64,000 bases of DNA from Alistipes sp. ZOR0009 (GTDB lineage Bacteria > Bacteroidota > Bacteroidia > Bacteroidales > ZOR0009), in the NCBI RefSeq assembly GCF_000798815.1, contig NZ_JTLD01000003.1, forward strand, positions 1-64,000, written 5' to 3'. Positions within the stretch are counted from its first letter, which is position 1, and each line of letters begins with the position of its first letter. Positions 39,176 through 49,200 of this stretch are shown one piece after another. The notes under the pieces were generated by a model. It ran no database searches, was not told the origin of the DNA, and was given only the letters and a program-made list of their open reading frames with translations. Both the position numbers and the translations under genes were made by a program.

Positions 39176-39919
39176 ATGGAACTTGAGCATCTCGAGTTAA
39201 AGAGGTTGGGAAACAACGAGGCCGTGAGCTACACCATGGAGTGGTTGGTTATTATTGCCCTTTTCCCAAATTTGCAGAAAGCGCTAGCAAAGAGCCATAC
39301 CCCCTTTAAGGTAGCGGTACAGCAGGCGGTAGATGCAACCACCAAGATTGACCTTACCGGAATAACCGCCAACCGTAAGGAGAAGCACCTGGAACGCGGT
39401 TCGAACTATTTACGCTTTAGGGGTATTGTTGAGTCGGGCATGCAGAGCAACGAGGTTGCCGAGCGTAGCGCAGCCGTAAAGCTAGTACGTACCATTAGGC
39501 TCCACGGATGGCGTATGCAGTCCAAGCCAGCCGATAAGTTTTCGACCTCGCTTACGGGGCTCATTGGTGCCTTAAAGGATCCTGAGTTGGTTGAGGCAAT
39601 AGCGCTTGTTGGGGCCGATAAGGCTTACGCGGCACTTATTGCATCGCAGGTTGAGTTCGAGAAGGCAGATGCGCTATGTATTAAGGCAAGAGCTGAAAAT
39701 AAGAAGATATCTCCCACGAAGGCGCTAAAGCAGGTTGGTGTGGAGTTCACTAAGCTAGTAACAGCCATCGAGGGGCTACTGCTTACCTCAGACGATCCGC
39801 AGCTCGAAGATATGGTGAAGCAGCTTAACGTGCTTACCCTAGCCAAGCGGGCCACCGTTAGAGGTAAGGCTACCCGCCTTGAGAATGCAAAAAAAGATAT
39901 GAGCGCTCCAAAGAAGTAG
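39176..39919 (+). CDS. DUF6261-like protein
   Basis: 247 aa from the ATG at 39176 (MELEHLELKRLGN); an upstream TTG at 39167 is in frame but less likely. No signal peptide or membrane helix; predicted all-helical and rich in Ala, Leu and Lys, with FxHLxRLxN-type N-terminus and long amphipathic helices to the end (LTLAKRATVRGKATRLENAKKDM). The start and length resemble Bacteroidota DUF6261 proteins, which have no known function and often come in several copies. It lies between two giant surface genes, has its own terminator, and I see no direct link to them beyond position. Confidence 0.6.
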   Translation: MELEHLELKRLGNNEAVSYTMEWLVIIALFPNLQKALAKSHTPFKVAVQQAVDATTKIDLTGITANRKEKHLERGSNYLRFRGIVESGMQSNEVAERSAAVKLVRTIRLHGWRMQSKPADKFSTSLTGLIGALKDPELVEAIALVGADKAYAALIASQVEFEKADALCIKARAENKKISPTKALKQVGVEFTKLVTAIEGLLLTSDDPQLEDMVKQLNVLTLAKRATVRGKATRLENAKKDMSAPKK

Positions 39920-39943
39920 CGGCAACGGCTGCTACTGTGGTTT

Positions 39944-39981
39944 AAAAAGAGCCATTGTCCCAAGGGACGATGGCTTTTTTT
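39944..39981 (+). terminator. Terminator of the DUF6261-like gene
   Basis: Stem AGCCATTGTCCC / GGGACGATGGCT (one G-U) with a tight AA loop, followed by TTTTTTT. Confidence 0.88.
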
Positions 39982-40149
39982 GTGCTGTCTGCTGCTGAGA
40001 AAGCTCAGCTCGTTGGGTACTACTTCTTTGTTTAGGGGTGGTACCTCTCCTTCTGCTTGTTCTGCAGGGGGAGTTCCCGACTGTTTGGTGCAGCTTAACT
40101 ATTCTTTTTAATGTTAAAAGCATGGGTAGAATTACTCGACATTCAAAAA

Positions 40150-40288
40150 AAATGGTTAATATTTGTGCTGATATGAGGGAATTGTGTGGTGGGATTGTGC
40201 TGTTTGACTTTTTTAATCATTACTACCATCCTCTAAAAAGGCCTGTTTCAGGTCGTTAATTTTGTTGGAAATCTTTCTTTAATTAACC
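40150..40288 (+). promoter_or_regulatory. Conserved leader of giant gene B
   Basis: It begins at GGTTAATATTTGTGCTG and aligns along its length with the leader of gene A, including TGTGTGGTGGG, TTAATCATTACTACCATCCTCT, the GGCCTGTTTCAGG turn, and TCTTTCTTTAATTAACC directly before ATG. The interval 39982-40149 upstream of it carries nothing recognised. Confidence 0.75.
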
Positions 40289-43200
40289 ATGTTGGCAATG
40301 GGTAAGGGGTATACTATATCTGCTATTGATCGGAGGCTGAGAATCCTTTTATTATTTTTTGTACTACTGGCTCCTAGCGTAGGGTGGGGACAGGTAACAG
40401 GAATGGCTTGGTTTCAGTTTGAAAATGATCTGAACTCTACATATAATATAGGCAACCCTACTATGAGTAAAAGCGGTAGCAGTTGGAGGTATGTTGCTGG
40501 TTATAGTGGGCGAGGATATGAAAGTTCCGGAGATGGAGATTATTTGGATATTACAATCTCGACAGTAGGATATAAGAACATTAGCGTTAGGTGGGCTGCA
40601 AGGAGTCAGTCTGCGAGTCCTAACAACAACAGTTTAATCTTGTCAACCAATAATGGTTCTACTTGGAATTCTAGCGCCTATACGCATGTTTTAGCGAATT
40701 ACTACAACTCCCTTCCTCGGATATCCCTTGACAACTCTTATAGTGATAATCCGAATGTTATAATAAGAATATTGCATAGCCGAAAATCAGGTTGGAGCCG
40801 AATTGATGATGTAATCATTGAAGGAGAGCCCAAGTATTGTAGCGCAACTGCAACAGATACTAGATATGAGCATATAAGTAACGTTCAGCTTGGAGCTATT
40901 TCTAATACTTCAGGACGTTCTGGCTATACAGATTTTACCGCGTTGAGTACAGATGTTCTTGTCGGTGTAAATAATACATTGACGGTAACTAATGGGCAGG
41001 GGTATAATAGCGATGCTTGTAGCGTTTGGATTGATTGGAATGATGATGGTGATTTTACTGGTGCTGATGAGCTTATTGGTACAACTCCATCAGGTAAAGG
41101 TCCATATACTTTAAATTTTAGCACTCCCATTGGAACAACACCAGGAAAGAAGAGGGTTAGAATTATGATTTTTGACACCTCGGGTGGCTTTTCTGATCCA
41201 TGTGCGAGTTTTACCTATGGAGAGGTTGAAGATTATACTGTAAATGTACTACCTGCTGTCACCTACTACTCTCGAGGAGGTGATCCGACTCTTCTTTCTA
41301 GCTGGAGCTTGAATAGAACAGGTGCAATAGCATCACCTCCAAATTTTACAAATCCTAATCAGGTGTTTGTCGTACAGCAGAACAGTACCATTACAGCCTC
41401 TTCTGCATGGAATATTTCAGGAGCTAATACAAAGTTACAGCTAGAGGATGGAGCAACCTTAACGGCCAATGCAGCGGTAACCCTTAGCAGCAATACCACG
41501 CTACAGCTCGATGCCAACTCGACCTACGCGCACAACAATACGGGGAATGCGGCTACCACCTTCTTTAATGCGGGTACTGAGGTTATAGATCCTACATCGA
41601 CGGTGAAGTATGGATATGCAGGGGCACAGAATGTGGCTGCAGCTACCTACGGTAACCTTACCATTGCAGGTGGTGGTGCCAAAACGCTACAAGGCAGTGC
41701 AGAGGTTCGTGGTACCCTAGATCTACAGCAGGGTGCATTGGCGCTTGGTGGCAACCTGCTTACCCTATCGGGTGATGTAACCCGCACGGGAGCTGCTTCA
41801 GGAACCATAACAGGCGGAGCTACCAGCAACCTTGCCATTGGCGGCAGCGGCAGTCTTGGCACGCTATTCTTTACCGCTGGTGCCCAAACACTGAATAACC
41901 TTACCTTAAATAGAACGACATCGGGAGTTGCAATGCTTGGAACTCCGTTAACCATAAACGGAACGCTAACCCTAACCAGCGGTAAGCTGCAGCTGGGGAA
42001 TAATGACTTGACTATCGCGAACTCCAGCTCGTCTGCCATTACGGGTGGCCCATTCTCGGCCAACAATATGGTGGAGACTAACGGAACAGGTTCGTTGGTA
42101 AAGGCGGGGGCCGCTGTTAACGATTTTAGAATAACCTACCCTGTAGGGAATGGGAATGTTTACTCCCCCATGGTGCTTTCTACCTTAACAGGTACAGTTG
42201 CGCCAGGTGCTACATTAAAGGTACGAAGCGAGGCCAATGCGGCTGCCGATATCCCCGGTGCTACCCCTTTAAATAGGAACTGGGTAACAGCATCTACAGG
42301 TATCTCGGGTACCATTCAGGCTGGAGTTAATTTTGACTACGATGCTGGCGACGTGCCTGCAGGTGTAACGGCCACCGACTATAAGTTCCTTTATAAGCCA
42401 TCGGCATGGGGCGTTCCTGGCGGTACTGTTACCAATTCGGGAAGCGAATTGTCGGCTTCGGCTGCAACCTCGCTCACGGCGGTATGGTCGGCTTCGGTAA
42501 CACCTCCCGAAATATTCTACTCCTTCCAGAGTGGTAAGTGGAACGACCCTGACTCTTGGACCTACGATCCATCGGGTACGGTTAATCCGGGAGCAGGCGT
42601 GCCGGGAGCAGGAGATATGGTACATATAATAAAAGGTGACGTTATAACTACCGAAGTTGATGGTATAGTTGTGAAGGAGCTCGATATTAGGGATGGTTCT
42701 GTAGATTTGAAGGCTACATCGGGCCATAACTTTGGAACGGTATACGGTACGGGGATTCTTAGGCTCACATCGAATACCTTCCCCGGAGGAGATTTCTCGC
42801 AATTTGATAGCGCAACCGGAGGTACCACCGAGTTTTACGGCTCGGCGGCAGACTTTATCTTCCCTAAGATGACCTTTAATAACCTGATTGTTAATCTTGA
42901 CAACACAACCTCTAAGCGTATTGTTGCCGGAACTAATAATGCCCTATTTACCATAAACGGAAGCTTAACGGTTAAGAAGGGTATATTTCAGATTGGAACC
43001 GATGGAGGTACCAATACCAGCGCTAAGGTAGTTGTTGATGTTAAGAAGGATATAACCGTAGAGTCGGTCGGAACCATCAAGGTCGGAACCACAAAAATTC
43101 ATGATGGATCGGTACCTGGGTCGGGCTACGCAGGTGGTTCGCTAGTTCCACGCTACTACGATGTTTACCATAAGGTATATATTGGCGGAAACCTTTATAA

Positions 43201-46200
43201 TAAGGGTGGCGTTGTAAAGTTTATTAGCGACAACATCACCTATCCTACCTATACCTGGCTTGCGGCCGAAGGGGCTGCCTCTGTTCGCTTCTACGGTTTA
43301 AGTAACGCTTTGCTGCAGTGCGATGGGCAGACAGACTTCTACAACCTAATAATGGATAAGGGATCGGATCAAACCTACGAGCTCAATGTTAGCGCTAAGC
43401 AGTATTGGCACTTTAGGTTGTTTGGTTGTAATGCATGGGGAGGATTTGGAGCTGGTGCCAACCCCGAAATAAGAAAAGCTTTATGGATAAAGAATGGAAC
43501 CGTGAGGCTTACTGGTTCTGTAACTATTCCATCGTTGGTAGAAGGTCGACCAAACCCTTCTACCCCTAATAGTGGCGACCCTAACCAGGACTATTTTATC
43601 CCAGCCAACGGCGCATTGGTGCTAGATGGTTCGGATGTGGTAGTTATTACTACAGCCGATGATTACCGCGAGGTGAATGCCGCCTACAACCTATCAATGC
43701 CGAGCAACCAATGCGGTATTCAGTATCATGGTGGCGATCCAACGTCGTTTTCTATCTATGGTACCATGCGGGTTAACGATGGATACCTATCGACTCGCGA
43801 GTCGGGAGGTTTGATTTTCTGGCCCGTAGTTTCGGGGGTAATGGAAATCAACGGTGGTTTTGTGGATGCTAAGCAGCTGCGTTCGGCCGATGGAAATGCT
43901 GGTATTGCTTCCTACATTCAAACAGGAGGGGTGTTTCAGCTTCGCGGTCAGTATGAAATAAGCACTGCTGGAATTAATACGGGTGCTCGTAATGCATTGA
44001 AGGTTGCCAACTCGTTTACGGGTAATACGAATCAGACAGGTTTGCAGGATACAAGAGGTACCTTTAATATCGAAAGCGCAAACAACGTGTTTACCATGAC
44101 AGGTGGAGAAATTCGTCTCTACAAGTCGATAGGGGATAGCGATCAAGGTGGTGTTTACGATAACATGTCAACCAACTATACCGTAACAGGGGGGACTGTC
44201 CGAATAATTAGCGATAACGCCGAGCGTAAGCGAATTGGATCATACCCGCCAATCTACAACCTCGTTATCTCCAAATCGAATAGTAACGCAGGTTATGCCG
44301 AAATTGATACCAGAGCGGGGAGCTTACCTTTGACCGTTCTAAACGATTTGACCATAGAGAATAATGCTAGGCTTAACAATACCAACACATCGCTAACGGT
44401 GGGGCACGACTTTACCTTGGGTACTGGAGCCATATTTGACAATAGAACGGCTGCTTTAAACTTTAATGGAAATGGTGCGCAGGTATTTGACATTAAGGGG
44501 CGCTTTTATAATAATGGAACAGCCGATCAAGGCGTTCAGGATGTTACCTTATCTAACAAGTCGAACTTAACAATTCAAAGTAATGGCTTGCTGGTACGAA
44601 ACAGCTTAACCATATCGCCCGAGTGTGTTCTTAACGATAATGGACAAACAGTTACTGTACGTGGTAACATCACCAACTCGGGTTTACACCAAAGTAACGG
44701 TGCTGGTTCTATTACGCTTGATAATAATTCGGTTCAGCAGATTGGTGGTAGTGGAGATGGTGCATTTGGAAACCTCTTTATTAATAAAAGTGGAGGTTCG
44801 GTTTCGCTTACTTCCAATATAGCCGTAAATGGCGACCTGCGCTTGGCAACCAACACCTCTAGCTTAAACATTAGCAGCTACAACCTTAAGTTGGGGAATA
44901 CCAGCAATGTTTACAGCACGATGGCAGGTACAACGCAAACATTTGATGCCAATAGGATGATTGTTACAGGTGGCTTAGGGTCCGACGGTGGCGTTACCCG
45001 CACATGGGGTGCAACCGGAACTTTCCTGTACCCTGTAGGAACCACCGGTAAGTATCGTCCTGCTACATTAACATTTAATAGCGCACCTACAGCGTGGGGC
45101 GATGTTACTGTTCGTCCGGTTGCCAGTAGGCATAAGCTGCTGCCAGGGGCGAATAGTGCCTTAACCTACTATTGGAGCGTATCTAGTAATGGTGTTGCTG
45201 GGCTACCTAGCAATGCGGTATCATGGAAGTTCGACTATAGCAATGGTTTTGTGGTAGCGGATTTGGGAGGAGGTGCCGAGGCTAACTATGAGGCACGCAT
45301 ATATAATCCCGTTACATGGGAGCAGAAAGGGGTTTCGACAGTAAATGAGACGAACCACTATATAGAGCTACCGGGTTATTCGAAGGTGAATGGAGATTTC
45401 GTTGCCTGCTTATCGACATTGGGTAATACCGTTCCTGCTTACTATAGTAACCCAACGTTATTAAATGGAGGAGTGTATCGTTGGGAAGATAAGGAGAACT
45501 GGACTACCGACGAGGCTCGAACTACTCCTGCTGCTTCTGCTCCGGCCGCTGGTGCCCTGGTGGTAATTGGTGGTAGCAGCATGAACCATACCATAACAGC
45601 AACTGCAAGTGGCAAAACAACCGGGGGACTGATTATTTATAAAAACTCCACCCTTGATATTGGGACAACGAACGGTCATAACTTTGGCGATGCCGAAGGA
45701 GAGTCGGTAGGAGGACAGGGTACATTACGAATTGCTAGCAACTATTTCCCCGCGGGCGACTTTGGTGCTTTCCTTAATACAGGTGGAGGTATTGTTGAGT
45801 ACTATACAACAACTGGCAGCTTAAACCTAAATGCTGCCTCGATAAAGAATACCTACAATAGGCTGGTGCTGAATCCAACACAAGCCGCTCATAGTATAAC
45901 GGTTTCTAAATCGCCATTAACAACTAATGAGAATTTAGAAACTAAGGGGCCTGGTGCTGCGCTTATTAGCGTAAGTAGTACCGTTAAGGGCGATTTGAAC
46001 GTACAGGAGGGAAGAATGTCGATAACTGCGGCAGTTCCTATCACGGTAAACAACGATGTTAATGTAAGCGCTGGTGCAACGTTTAATGTTACTGCAGGAA
46101 CAAGCGGTAGCTTAACCATTTATGGGAACCTTAAGAATGATGGAACATTCGATATGAATGGTTCTGGAGTTTACGCACCTGTTTACTTTAAGGGAACAGA

Positions 46201-49200
46201 AAATAAAACGATCTCTGGAGGTGGAGCTACTACCGATTTCTACACGCTAACGGTTGATAAAGGATCGGATCAAACACCTATTCTGGAGGTTGCTGGTATT
46301 AATATATCGTTTGCCAACTTGGCTCAAGCGTTGTTTATTAATAACGGTACATTTAAGGTGTCGAGCTCTCAAGCCCTTTCGTTAACCACTACCTCCGACT
46401 TTGTAATCCCAACATCGGGATGCTTAACCAATAATGGGGCCACACTTACTATTGGAAATACGGGTGCTAATGGTTTAAGACTTCTTGGAAAGTTTGAGAA
46501 TCTAAGCGGTACAACCAATATTGGAAAAGATATTGAGTATGCTTCGGCTGGTCTTCCAGAGTTTAGCATGGCAGGTGGAGCGGTTAATGTAAACGGACAA
46601 GTTCGTCGTAATACCAGCAATACCGTTGGTTCGCTTAAGTATACGCAGTCGGGAGGCGATCTTCTGGTAAGAGGGGTTGGCGTAACATCCTCTCGTGGCG
46701 TATTTGAGCTGCTCAATAATAGTATTTATAACACCAGCGGTGGAACTATTACGCTACAAGCCGCAGCTGGTGGAACTATGGGCGATGTTTACATAAACCC
46801 GACCTCGTCTACGGTTACGGGAGGTACATGGCTGTTGGGTAATGGTGCAACGGCCTCCAACTCTAATTTTATGCTTTACTCGTCGGTACCTCTTTGGAGC
46901 TTAGAGGTGAATGATGCAACCCGACCAAAATCGGTACAGCTGAATTCTGTTCCTTTGGAGCTAAAGGGCGATTTGGTGATCGATGCCGGTAATACATTTA
47001 GAGCCGACGATCTTGATGTAACCATTGGTGGTTCCTTGATTAATAGTAACACCAATGCTGCCGTTGGCATAAATCAAGGCGGTTATCAGGCAAGCAGCTC
47101 CGCTACTTCGGTGCAAAATACCACCTTAAAGGGAGGAGCAGGGGCAATAACAGGTGTTGCAGGTAATCTAACCAACTTTGCCAATCTTATTGTAGAAAAG
47201 ACATCTTTAGCATTAAATCCCAATACCTCTATACGAGTAAATGGTAACTTCACTCATAAGTCTGGTACCATTCAGGACGGTTCCAACTATATTGACATAG
47301 CCGGTAATATTGAAACCTCAGGTGTTGTGCAGAGTGCCTCGACCAGTGGAGGGGTGAGGATGGTTGGTGCAGCGGTACAGTCTATCTCTGACTATGATGG
47401 GAAGCCCGGTGCCACTTTTGGAAACTTTACGATTGATAATAGTGCAGGGAGAGTGGACTTGATGGATAACTTGACCATCAATAAAAAGCTCTCGTTTGTA
47501 ACGGGAATCTTTAATATTGCAGGGAAGGAGCTTACGCTGGGTGCAGCTAGCACCATAGAAGGTGCCAGCAAAACGGCATACATAACCACTAACGGAGTAA
47601 ACTTTGACTTAGGTGTGGTTAAAAATTACGCTATAGGTAATAATACATTTACCTATCCTATCGGTGTTGCCGGCAAGTATACCCCCGTAACGATTGGAAT
47701 TAATGAGCTTTCGAAGGCAGGTGCGGTGAGGATTAAGCCTCTAAACGAGAAGCACCCGAACTTGGTGGGCGCTACCGACGACCAGCTGAACTACTATTGG
47801 AAGATAGATGCAACCGGTTTTCAGAACTATACGGCAAATATGGTCTTTAACTATTTGCAGACCGATGTGTCTGGAAATGAAACGGCATATGTTGGTGGAC
47901 GATACTATAACGGAAACTGGAATCCATCTTTAGGTATTGCAGGGGCTGTAAATGCGGGTGCTAATACTATTACGCTTTCCAACCAAGCAACCGTTGTAGG
48001 AGACTTTACTGCGGGTGAGAGCCCCAATTTTGACGATCAACATGTTTACTACAGCCGTGTGGTTAATGGTTTCTGGGACGATCCTAACTCATGGAGGTTG
48101 GATAGTCCTTCTGGTCCTACAGCGACAGTAGCACCTAACGGTAATCAGGTAATAATACAAAATAACCATACTATTACCATCCGAAACAATAAGGAGGGGG
48201 CAACCTACTCCTTGGAGGTTCAGGAAGGCGGAACCCTTGACTTAGGAAAGACGTGGGGACATAATTTCAGAGTTTTACGTGGTGGCGGTACAGTAAAAGT
48301 TACCGCCTCGGATGATGGACAGTTTAAGTGGGTTGCCTGCGATGCGAGTGAGTTTGTGGCAAATACTACAGCAACATTTGTATTTACTGGTGCTGGTCAA
48401 TTTGAAGACGAGTATTCAACCTTGCCTAATGTTGTATTTAATGGGGCAGGTGTTAAGTTGCACGATCGCTCTCCGCTTACCGTTCGCCAGAACCTGACGA
48501 TTGATGCTGGAACTTTTGTAAAAACTTATATTGCTGGGCAATCTTCCAAAAACTACTACCTGCATATTTATGGTAACTGGACCAACAATGTAGGGCTATC
48601 TGGATTTGATGAGTCTAAAGTTGGTATTATTAACTTTGTGGGTGATAAGCCTCAAGTTTTAAAATCGACTGCAGATGAGTCCTTTTATACGTTACAGGTT
48701 AGTAAAACGGGCGATAAGCTTACGCTTGATGCAAAAACAATTGTTGTTTGGAATTTGCTGATGTATAGTGGCGTTATAAAATCGTTCCCTACCAAAGAAC
48801 TCTTTCACTTCTATACGAGTCCAATTATGTATCCTGCAGTGCCTGCTATTTGTTATGTTGATGGGCCGATGCAGAAGAGACTACTTAATGGTACCACTTT
48901 TGAATTTCCTATTGGAAAAGATGGGCGTGTAGGAAAAACAACTGTAAATGCGATTACACAAACGACGTCTCCTGGTATATGGGAGGCTGAGTACTATAAC
49001 GCTAGTCCTTCTACGAATACACCGTCGTTAGACCCCAAAAGTTTGCAGGCACCTCTCGAAACGGTATCTAACGATGAGTATTGGAGGATTAAGGGACCTG
49101 CTGGAGGACAGTCTAATGTTAAGCTTCGTTGGGATGCTAGCAGCGCTGTTGTTCCATTAGGTGTTACCAGTAGGCAAAAACTTCGTGTAGCAGAATGGGA

